DNA from: CAMBDR01 sp046597185
Lineage (GTDB): Bacteria > Pseudomonadota > Gammaproteobacteria > Burkholderiales > Burkholderiaceae_D
Direction of reading: 5' to 3'
Assembly: GCA_046597185.1 (NCBI GenBank)
Contig: JBKJLF010000324.1
Span: 1-11,493 of the forward strand
Length of the DNA stretch: 11,493 nucleotides
The translations under genes were made by a program, and so were the position numbers. The notes beneath the pieces were generated by a model. The model was not told where the DNA came from, did no database searches, and saw only the letters and a list, made by a program, of their open reading frames with translations. Shown piece after piece: positions 6,308 through 11,493 of the stretch; within the stretch, counting starts at the first letter, position 1, and each line of letters starts with the position of its first letter.

Positions 6308-7759
6308 ATGGAACAAACGCTTGTCACCCAACCCGCACGGGCACGCACCCTGTCGGACTTAAACGGCCATACCCCCGTGCATGTGGTGTGGGAAATCACC
6401 CTCGCCTGCAATTTAAAATGCAACCACTGTGGCTCCCGTGCCGGAAAACGGCGGGTTGGCGAACTCTCCACCGAAGAAGCCTTCTCGGTCATCGACCAAT
6501 TGGCAGCGCTGGGCACGCGTGAAATCACCCTGATTGGCGGCGAAGCTTTTTTGCGCAAGGATTGGCTGCAACTGGTGGAACGTATCGCCGGGCACGGGAT
6601 ACGGGTTGGTATGCAAACCGGTGGACGTGCCTTAAACCAGGCCCGCCTGGAAGCGGGCAAACGCGCCGGCTTGTTTGGTATCGGCGTCTCAATTGATGGC
6701 ATGAAAGAATTGCATGACCGGGTGCGCGGCGTCATCGGCTCCTGGCATGACGCCATCCGCGCCATCGAAAACGCCAAGGCCATGGGCCTGGGTGTCAGTT
6801 GCAATACCCAGATTGGCGCGGAAACCATACCCGAGCTGGAACCGTTGTTTAACCGCATCATTGCCGCCGGAGCCACTCATTGGCAGTTGCAAATAACCGT
6901 GGCCATGGGCAACGCGGTGGAAAACGACCATTTGCTGCTGCAACCACACCGCGTGCTGGAATTGATGCCGTTACTCAACCGCCTGTACCACGAAGGCCAA
7001 CAGCGCGGCTTGCTGCTCACCTTTGGCAACAACCTGGGCTATTACGGCCCCTATGAACACCACTGGCGCGGTTTTGGCGACGAAACCCTGCATTGGAGCG
7101 GCTGCGCGGCGGGCCAAAACGTGATTGGTCTGGAAGCCGACGGCACCATCAAAGGCTGCCCTTCGCTCGCCACCGAAACCTATGGCGGCGGCAATGTACG
7201 CGACAATTCGGTGGCAGAACTATGGAACACTTCCGAAGCGCTGCATTTTGGCCGCATGCGCAGTATTGATTCGCTCTGGGGTCATTGCCGCACCTGTTAT
7301 TACGCCGATGTCTGTCGCGGCGGCTGCACCTGGACTTCCGATTCCTTGTTTGGCAAACCGGGCAATAACCCGTATTGCCACTACCGCGCCCTGAAGCTGG
7401 AAAAACGCGGCATCCATGAAAAAATCCGCAAGATAGCCGAAGCGCCCGACAAGCCGTTTGCCATCGGCCGCTTTGAACTGTATGAAGAAGCCATTCCCGG
7501 TCGCGAAATACTGCCGGAGCAAGCCGCACCCGAGCCACGCATTGCCGTGCGCACCCCAAGCGAGCCATTGCCGCAGCTCGATTTATGCCGCGCCTGCCAT
7601 GAATACATTTGGCCCGACGAAACGACTTGCCCACATTGCCAGGCCAATATTGCCAAGGCCGCCAGCGACTATGCGATTGCCGAAGCCAAACGGCACGCCT
7701 TGATGTACGAACTGCAAGGCGTGCTAAGTCGGCTACGCAGCATAACCGGCGCTGCATAA
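6308..7759 (+). CDS. Radical SAM/SPASM maturase (DUF1843/GDL-motif associated)
   Basis: The ATG at 6308 follows GGAG at 6298-6301. The 483-residue enzyme has the radical SAM cluster motif CNLKCNHC (Cys34, 38, 41), which binds the 4Fe-4S cluster that cleaves S-adenosylmethionine, and the SAM-binding LIGGEAFLRKDW (75-86). A full SPASM domain follows with Cys266 and Cys284, then the CX2CX5CX3C block (Cys327, 330, 336, 340) and Cys357, enough for two auxiliary 4Fe-4S clusters. SPASM enzymes of this kind modify ribosomal peptides or proteins. After residue 370 there is a linker and a zinc ribbon CRAC-x10-CPHC (Cys427, 430, 441, 444), then a helical tail. No RRE-like domain is obvious, so the zinc ribbon may help bind substrate. 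Substrate genes flank it on both sides on the same strand. The reaction is not determined by sequence; epimerisation, thioether formation, C-C crosslinking and tyramine excision are all SPASM chemistries, and thioether formation is unlikely because neither flanking protein contains Cys. Confidence 0.9.
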   Translation: MEQTLVTQPARARTLSDLNGHTPVHVVWEITLACNLKCNHCGSRAGKRRVGELSTEEAFSVIDQLAALGTREITLIGGEAFLRKDWLQLVERIAGHGIRVGMQTGGRALNQARLEAGKRAGLFGIGVSIDGMKELHDRVRGVIGSWHDAIRAIENAKAMGLGVSCNTQIGAETIPELEPLFNRIIAAGATHWQLQITVAMGNAVENDHLLLQPHRVLELMPLLNRLYHEGQQRGLLLTFGNNLGYYGPYEHHWRGFGDETLHWSGCAAGQNVIGLEADGTIKGCPSLATETYGGGNVRDNSVAELWNTSEALHFGRMRSIDSLWGHCRTCYYADVCRGGCTWTSDSLFGKPGNNPYCHYRALKLEKRGIHEKIRKIAEAPDKPFAIGRFELYEEAIPGREILPEQAAPEPRIAVRTPSEPLPQLDLCRACHEYIWPDETTCPHCQANIAKAASDYAIAEAKRHALMYELQGVLSRLRSITGAA

Positions 7760-7766
7760 AATCCGG

Positions 7767-7788
7767 GGCGGTAGCACAATCTACCGCC
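7767..7788 (+). promoter_or_regulatory. Stable hairpin between maturase and second substrate gene
   Basis: GGCGGTAG (7767-7774) pairs perfectly with CTACCGCC (7781-7788) around the loop CACAAT, starting eight bases after the maturase stop codon. It is followed by a GTTGTTGTTG stretch, not a T-run, so it is not a classic terminator. It may be an RNA-processing or stability element that sets different levels of the maturase and the second substrate. Confidence 0.7.
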
Positions 7789-7864
7789 AGATGTTGTTGT
7801 TGTGTTGATGTACCACCGCATGACGGCAATTCCGCCGCATGCACAACCTGGAAGGAGTCTGTAT

Positions 7865-8170
7865 ATGCCTAACTCAAAACCTGTTGGTAGCCAACCAAGA
7901 CCGCTTTACGCGGTTCCCATCCACGAAGCCATCGCCAGCGGCGACGTTGCCAAAATGACTGCCGTCCGCACCGAGGTCTTCGCCTTTCTGGCATCGGTTG
8001 CCGAGGTTGAGCGCTTGCTGCCCGCCCTGGACAGCGCCATCACTGGCAAAGGCGGCCCAATCACCGCGCTGTACGCCGTGAGCATCCAGGACGCCGTCGC
8101 ACGCGGTGACCAGGCCGAACTGGCGCGCATGAAGGCCGAAGTGGACTACTACCGTCGCATGTTGGGTTAA
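7865..8170 (+). CDS. DUF1843 repeat protein, two units; second likely maturase substrate
   Basis: The start ATG 7865 is chosen because AAGGAG sits at 7852-7857; upstream in-frame starts lack such a site and their translation is unlike the family. The 101-residue protein has two units: Tyr15/Asp27 (PLYAVPIHEAIASGDVAKM) and Tyr70/Asp82 (ALYAVSIQDAVARGDQAEL), again with 12 residues from Tyr to Asp. The distance between the two Tyr is 55, the same as between units 1 and 2 of the 5749 protein, so the two are paralogs. It ends soon after unit 2 with DYYRRMLG. It has no signal peptide, Cys residues, double-Gly leader or membrane segment. Lying 105 bases after the maturase on the same strand, it is probably co-transcribed and modified by it. 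Confidence 0.85.
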   Translation: MPNSKPVGSQPRPLYAVPIHEAIASGDVAKMTAVRTEVFAFLASVAEVERLLPALDSAITGKGGPITALYAVSIQDAVARGDQAELARMKAEVDYYRRMLG

Positions 8171-8201
8171 GCCCTGTCCGCGCCGCGCCCTTGCAGATCA
8201 A

Positions 8202-8271
8202 AACAGGCCATTGGCCGGAATCCTATTGCGACTGCTATTGGCATCGGGGTTCATGTCCGACAATGCCTGTT
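8202..8271. repeat. Imperfect inverted repeat downstream of the DUF1843 cassette
   Basis: Three paired blocks line up: AACAGGC (8202-8208) with GCCTGTT (8265-8271), ATTG (8210-8213) with CAAT (8261-8264), and CGGA (8216-8219) with TCCG (8256-8259), leaving a 36-base loop. No T-run follows. It may be a 3' UTR structure that ends or protects the cassette mRNA. The rest of the gap from 8171 to 8350 shows nothing recognisable. Confidence 0.45.
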
Positions 8272-8323
8272 CTCAAACTGATACGACAGGGTACAGCCAG
8301 AGACCTTGGCACGCCTGTTGCCA

Positions 8324-8361
8324 TGGCTGGTTAGCGATACGAGCTTTCCGCTAACCAGCCA
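8324..8361. terminator. Perfect 13-bp hairpin at the end of the membrane-protein relic
   Basis: TGGCTGGTTAGCG (8324-8336) is the exact reverse complement of CGCTAACCAGCCA (8349-8361), with the 12-base loop 8337-8348. It overlaps the stop codon (TAG at 8353-8351 on the reverse strand) of the leftward relic and lies between two converging transcripts. Neither side has a T-run, so termination is not certain, but the position suits a bidirectional transcript end. Confidence 0.6.
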
Positions 8362-8694
8362 CCACCTCGGCCACAAACTCCGGTTTCACCTTGGCGCTCA
8401 ACAAGGTAAAAATCACCACCCCAAACGGGATCAGAAAAACCAGCGCCGAGGCAAAATGATTAACCCATAGATCATCGTAAGTAAGTTGCCCGTTTCGAAA
8501 TTGCTCCACGGTCATTGATTTAAGTGCCAGCTTGACTGAAGCCAAGCATGCCAAAGGCGCTCAGTACAATCAACACCCAGGCGATGATACTGACAAATGT
8601 TGAGCGCTTGACGGGCAGCGTGCCCGCCGCCAAGGGCAGGACCGAAGGATTGGGGCTGGCTTGCATACGTGCTTGCATACGATGGGGCATCCAT
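8351..8694 (-). pseudogene. Small two-helix membrane protein, frameshifted relic
   Basis: Three reverse-strand frames appear to make one small membrane protein. From ATG 8694 the sequence reads MDAPSYASTYASQPQSF. It then continues best in a second frame as VLPLAAGTLPVKRSTF and a hydrophobic helix, SIIAWVLIVLSAFGMLGF, which stops after SQAGT. The C-terminal part is in a third frame: KLALKSMTVEQFRNGQ, then a second helix with HFASALVFLIPFGVVIFTLL, ending VAEVVAG at 8351. The joined length would be about 115 residues. I recall hypothetical proteins of this type with a PVKRS-x-FVS-xxAW motif in Oxalobacteraceae, but no function. No single frame covers both helices, so I call it broken; sequencing errors are an alternative. 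Confidence 0.55.
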
Positions 8695-8814
8695 GAGTGA
8701 GTGGTTGAATGAGTAAGTCAATAAGCGGGTGGAAATTACCCGGTTTGGAAGTATCCCATGGATTAATGGCGGCGGTCAATTTTCTTCCATCCAATTAATT
8801 TGGCAAAATATCGC

Positions 8815-8843
8815 TTGACCAAAATAACGCTCTAGAATACAAT
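8815..8843 (+). promoter_or_regulatory. Sigma70-type promoter of the TetR-hydrolase pair
   Basis: TTGACC (8815-8820) and TACAAT (8838-8843) are separated by an optimal 17 bases. Both are close to consensus, and they lie about 55 bases before the repressor's start codon. The -10 box falls inside the palindromic operator at 8832-8861, so repressor binding would block polymerase. Confidence 0.8.
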
Positions 8844-8861
8844 TCTAGAATGCGATTCTAG
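8832..8861. promoter_or_regulatory. TetR-type operator: two interlocked palindromes, three half-sites
   Basis: CTAGAAT-ACA-ATTCTAG (8832-8848) is followed by CTAGAAT-GCG-ATTCTAG (8845-8861). Both are perfect 7+3+7 palindromes sharing the central CTAG, so their centres are 13 bases apart. They overlap the -10 region and the likely transcription start of the downstream TetR gene. Palindromes of this size next to a TetR gene are typical of autoregulatory operators. Confidence 0.82.
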
Positions 8862-8897
8862 CAGAATCTTTCAAGTCGGCATCCAAATGAGGCAAGC

Positions 8898-9536
8898 ATG
8901 AGCACAAGCACCCCGAATAATCCGCCCGAAGCCGGCACCAGCGCCCCCGCCAGTGATCGCAAAACGGCCATCTTACAGGCCGCACTGGCGGTATTTACCG
9001 AAAAAGGCGTGGCCGACACCACCATTGACGATATCCGGGTGCGCAGCCAGGCTTCGGTGGGCAGTATCTACCACCATTTCGGCACCAAAGAAGGGATTGC
9101 GGCGGCCTTATTTACGCATGGCCTGGATGATTATTGGGGCCAACTCATCAGCAGCGTGCAAGCCGCGCCCAATGCCGAGCGCGCGATTCATGCCATGCTC
9201 ACGGCGCATATTGGCTGGATTATGGCGCAGCCCGAGCTGGCGCGCTTTTTGTTTGCGCGCCGCCAGGCAGTGAGTGCTGCCCACGACCAAAGCATCCGTG
9301 AGCGCAGTGGCGAGCACTTTAAAAATCTGTTCGCACTGATGAAGCCCTGGTTTGCCTCAGGCATTTTACGCCGTATGCCACCCGATTTATATGCGCCTTT
9401 GCTGGTGGGGCCAGCCCAGGAATATGCGCGCCAATGGTTAAGTGGGCGCACCACGCTCGCCCCAGAAATCGCCATCCAGGAATTGAGTGCCGCTGCCTGG
9501 CGCAGTATGGCAAACGACCCCGGGCGCAGCAGCTAA
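8898..9536 (+). CDS. TetR/AcrR-family transcriptional repressor
   Basis: ATG 8898 follows TGAGG at 8887-8891. The 212-residue protein has a disordered Ser/Thr/Pro-rich N-terminus (1-19) and then the TetR DNA-binding domain: DRKTAILQAALAVFTEKGVAD, the helix-turn-helix at about 41-60 with TTIDDIRVRSQASVGSIYHH, and FGTKEGI. The remaining all-helical C-terminal domain (AERAIHAMLTAHIGWIMAQPELARFLF) should bind an unknown ligand and form the dimer. It most likely represses its own promoter and the alpha/beta hydrolase gene 80 bases downstream through the palindromes at 8832-8861. Such pairs often respond to a substrate of the linked enzyme, but the ligand here is not known. Confidence 0.93.
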   Translation: MSTSTPNNPPEAGTSAPASDRKTAILQAALAVFTEKGVADTTIDDIRVRSQASVGSIYHHFGTKEGIAAALFTHGLDDYWGQLISSVQAAPNAERAIHAMLTAHIGWIMAQPELARFLFARRQAVSAAHDQSIRERSGEHFKNLFALMKPWFASGILRRMPPDLYAPLLVGPAQEYARQWLSGRTTLAPEIAIQELSAAAWRSMANDPGRSS

Positions 9537-9616
9537 TACAACAGCTAATGCAGCACTTTATACAGCAGTTCATGCAGCCAGCCCCATCTTTCAAAACCAT
9601 ACCAAAGGAAACCATA

Positions 9617-10534
9617 ATGAGCAAACCACATAGCGCCACCACTGCCACCCGCATTGGCCTGTTGGCACACGACGGCCATAGCTTGGGCGCGTATTGCTAC
9701 GAACCAACCCAAGCGCTACCAGCACCACAGGCGGGTGTGGTAATCGGCCCGGCCATGGCGGTGCCGCAATCGTTTTACGCCGATTTTGCCCACTATTTGG
9801 CCAGCCAGGGCTACCGCGTATGGACCTTTGATTATCGCGGCATGGGTGAATCCTGGCAAGGCTCAATGCGCACTTGCAAAGCCGATATTTCAGACTGGGT
9901 CTTGCGCGATTACGACGCCGTGGTGCAGTATGCCAGCGCACAAATGCAAGACCTGCCCCTGTTTATTTTGGGCCATAGCCTGGGTGGCCAAACCATGCCC
10001 TTACTGCCCGCTTTGGCCACCATCCGCAATTTTTCCGGTGCGATTAATATTGCCGTGGGCAGTGGCGCTTTGCGCCATAATGTGCCGGATTTGCGCCGCA
10101 AAGCGCCGTTTTTATGGTATGTGTTTGCCCCGATTTTTTGCCCTTTGTTTGGCTATTTTCCCGGTTCCAAAATTGGCGTGATCGGCGACATTCCAACCCA
10201 CGCCCTGTTTCAATGGCGGCGTTGGTGCTTGACACCGGATTATTTGCTCTCGGGCGAACCGGGTGCGCGCGAAGCGTATGCCCGCGCCAATTGGCCGGTA
10301 TTGGGCTTGAGCTTGAGCGACGATGAATTGCTGCTTGAATCTGGCTCGCACATGTTGCACCAGGCCTTGAGCCAGGCGCAGGTGGAGTATCGGCTGTTAA
10401 AGCCCGAACAATTTGGTTTGAAGCGCATTGGCCATTTCGGTTTTTTCAAAAAAGCGCAAGAAAAAACCCTTTGGCCCATCGTCACGAGTTGGCTGCAACA
10501 ACAGCGCACTACCCCTGCACTGGCAGCGGCTTGA
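9617..10534 (+). CDS. Alpha/beta hydrolase (serine esterase/lipase-like)
   Basis: The ATG at 9617 is preferred over an upstream extension of the frame because AAGGAA lies at 9605-9610 and the fold begins right after it. The 305-residue protein shows the family order: a Gly-Pro oxyanion loop (VVIGPAMAVPQSFY, 41-54), FDYRGMGES (71-79), the nucleophile elbow GHSLGG with Ser121, an acidic residue at Asp235 or Asp236 in LSLSDDELL, and the catalytic His273 in RIGHFGFF. No signal peptide is present, so it is probably cytoplasmic. It most resembles 'alpha/beta fold, serine aminopeptidase S33-like' proteins of unknown substrate. It is 80 bases downstream of the TetR gene on the same strand and without a terminator between them, so it is probably co-transcribed and repressed by it. 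Confidence 0.9.
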   Translation: MSKPHSATTATRIGLLAHDGHSLGAYCYEPTQALPAPQAGVVIGPAMAVPQSFYADFAHYLASQGYRVWTFDYRGMGESWQGSMRTCKADISDWVLRDYDAVVQYASAQMQDLPLFILGHSLGGQTMPLLPALATIRNFSGAINIAVGSGALRHNVPDLRRKAPFLWYVFAPIFCPLFGYFPGSKIGVIGDIPTHALFQWRRWCLTPDYLLSGEPGAREAYARANWPVLGLSLSDDELLLESGSHMLHQALSQAQVEYRLLKPEQFGLKRIGHFGFFKKAQEKTLWPIVTSWLQQQRTTPALAAA

Positions 10535-10604
10535 CGAGGCTAGGCGGGAATGGCGCAAAATAGCATACAATTACGCCATGCCATTCCATTGAAAGAACAA
10601 AACT

Positions 10605-11162
10605 GTGAGCCAGTCATTAATCAAGCCAGTGTTTGATGTGTTACTGGCACTTTTCGCCCTGCTGCTGGCACTGCCTGCGTTGCTGCTGTGTATGCTGTTG
10701 ATTCTGTGCATGGATCAGCACAATCCACTGTTTTTGCAGCCGCGTTTGGGCTTGAGCAAAAAAACCTTCGTCATCATCAAACTGCGCACCATGAAACACG
10801 CCCAAGTTACCACCCTGGGCCGTATCTTACGTAAAACCGGGATCGATGAACTACCGCAATTGCTGAATATTATTTTCCTGCACATGAGTTTTGTCGGGCC
10901 ACGCCCACTCACCCAGGCCGATGTTGCGCGCCTGGGCTGGGATGATGGCTGGCATGCGCAGCGCTGGCAGGTGCGGCCCGGCATTGCCGGTCTGGCCCAA
11001 CTGACCCCGATTTGCCATAAAAAAGTCAGTTGGGCGCTGGATAAAAAATATCTCGATTGCCGCAGCTTTGTGATGGATCTTAAAATTCTGTTGGCAACGG
11101 CGGCGGTGCTACTGGTGGGCAAACAGAAGGTTAGCCATTGGTTTTACGCCAACCGCTCATGA
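10605..11162 (+). CDS. Bacterial sugar transferase (polyprenyl-phosphate glycosylphosphotransferase)
   Basis: The start is GTG 10605, the only plausible start before the conserved N-terminus; its ribosome-binding site (GAAAGAAC) is weak. The 185-residue protein is the short PglC-like form: one N-terminal hydrophobic helix (8-35, probably a re-entrant hairpin), then PLFLQPRLGL with FVIIKLRTM (41-63), the catalytic Asp81-Glu82 in TGIDELPQLLNII, VGPRPL (97-102) and WQVRPGIAGLAQLTP (121-135). Such enzymes move a sugar-1-phosphate from a UDP-sugar to undecaprenyl phosphate, starting O-antigen, capsule or exopolysaccharide units. It lacks the long multi-helix N-terminal region of WcaJ-type members. 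A sugar-related or dehydrogenase gene follows, suggesting the start of a polysaccharide locus beyond the window. Confidence 0.9.
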   Translation: MSQSLIKPVFDVLLALFALLLALPALLLCMLLILCMDQHNPLFLQPRLGLSKKTFVIIKLRTMKHAQVTTLGRILRKTGIDELPQLLNIIFLHMSFVGPRPLTQADVARLGWDDGWHAQRWQVRPGIAGLAQLTPICHKKVSWALDKKYLDCRSFVMDLKILLATAAVLLVGKQKVSHWFYANRS

Positions 11163-11164
11163 TG

Positions 11165-11180
11165 GCTGGTTCAAACCAGC
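11165..11180. repeat. Short palindrome after the sugar transferase gene
   Basis: GCTGGTT (11165-11171) and AACCAGC (11174-11180) form a compact inverted repeat directly after the stop codon. No T-run follows, so it is at most a weak pause site between this gene and the next one. Confidence 0.4.
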
Positions 11181-11234
11181 TTGCTTCAAACCCGCTTCGT
11201 TCACATCTTCTTAAACCATAGAAAGCGCAATCCT

Positions 11235-11493
11235 ATGCAAATATTGGTCAATGGTCTGGGCAATATCGGCAGCACGCTGATCAATCTGCTACAGCGCTAT
11301 CAGGCCGAGTTCGGCATCGGCGTTATTTATGCCAACAAAAACACGCCGCGCGCCTGGCAAGCCGCCGAACTGGATCATCTGCGCGCCAGCGGCGTGGTGT
11401 TATGCGCACCCGGCAGCGCAGCAGGCTTTACCCAACTGGATACGATTTTGCCGCAGGTCGATTATATTTTTGAAGCGGGTGCCAACGGTGCCG
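11235..11493 (+). CDS. NAD-binding GAPDH-like protein (N-terminal part)
   Basis: From ATG 11235 the frame stays open to the window end (86 codons). It begins MQILVNGLGNIGSTLINLL, a Rossmann-fold Gly-x-Gly-x-x-Gly NAD(P)-binding loop at the very N-terminus, and continues VIYANKNTPRAW, then VDYIFEAGANGA. The N-terminal VNGLGNIG resembles the VNGYGTIG of type II (archaeal-type) glyceraldehyde-3-phosphate dehydrogenases and the INGFGRIG of type I, so I call it GAPDH-like. The catalytic Cys region is beyond the edge, and a homoserine-dehydrogenase-like or other oxidoreductase role is also possible. It lies 72 bases after the sugar transferase gene on the same strand and may be in the same operon. 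Confidence 0.6.
   Translation, partial: MQILVNGLGNIGSTLINLLQRYQAEFGIGVIYANKNTPRAWQAAELDHLRASGVVLCAPGSAAGFTQLDTILPQVDYIFEAGANGA

Noticed and set aside
7149..7844. 231-codon reverse-strand open frame over the maturase C-terminus
   Set aside because: Arg/Cys-rich translation typical of an antisense shadow; the forward frame has all SPASM and zinc-ribbon cysteines.
10531..10571. Promoter for the sugar transferase from TTGACG and TACAAT
   Set aside because: The boxes are 29 bases apart, far too long for sigma70, and TTGACG overlaps the end of the preceding gene. TACAAT alone (10566-10571) is not enough.
1..11493. Mobile element or prophage origin of the DUF1843 cassette
   Set aside because: No transposase, integrase, tRNA or flanking direct repeats around 5519-8350 were seen, and base composition looks similar to the neighbouring genes.

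Overview
The window looks like a chromosomal stretch of a betaproteobacterium, probably Burkholderiales and possibly Oxalobacteraceae-like. This is inferred from moderate GC content, Shine-Dalgarno starts, and gene families common in that group: a two-part CaiB/BaiF CoA transferase, DUF1843 proteins with a radical SAM maturase, a TAXI-type receptor relic and a FimV-like protein. Genus cannot be fixed from the sequence alone.

Layout. 1-298 (-) is the start of mntP, a manganese exporter. 407-1737 is a decaying zone: an SGNH/GDSL hydrolase relic (-) and a TAXI/TRAP solute-receptor relic (+), both with internal deletions and shifted frames. 1739-2806 (-) is an intact membrane-anchored FimV/TPR-like protein. 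After a 447-bp gap, 3254-3772 (+) encodes an exported YciI-like protein, followed by an unusual direct/inverted repeat block (3825-3939) and a strong intrinsic terminator (3944-3972). 4100-5518 (+) is a CaiB/BaiF-type CoA transferase with its halves in reversed order.

The most interesting part is 5749-8170 (+): a DUF1843 repeat protein (154 aa), a radical SAM/SPASM maturase with an extra C-terminal zinc ribbon (483 aa), and a second DUF1843 protein (101 aa). This has the layout of a post-translational modification cassette, with substrate, enzyme, substrate. The two candidate substrates carry five units, each with an X-Tyr-(Gly/Ala) motif exactly 12 residues before the Asp of a Gly-Asp motif. 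That regular spacing, and the similarity of X-Tyr-Gly to the sites of tyramine-excising radical SAM 'spliceases', suggests a repeat-wise backbone or tyrosine modification. The chemistry itself cannot be read from the sequence. No protease, exporter or classical leader peptide is visible, so the product may be a modified protein rather than a small secreted peptide.

8351-8694 (-) is a frameshifted membrane-protein relic ending in a perfect hairpin. 8898-10534 (+) is a TetR repressor and alpha/beta hydrolase pair, preceded by a sigma70-like promoter overlapped by two interlocked palindromes (three half-sites) that form a likely autoregulatory operator. 10605-11162 (+) is a small sugar-phosphate transferase for polyisoprenyl-linked glycan synthesis. 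11235 to the end (+) is the beginning of a GAPDH-like NAD-binding protein. No tRNA, rRNA, CRISPR array, transposase or phage gene was seen.
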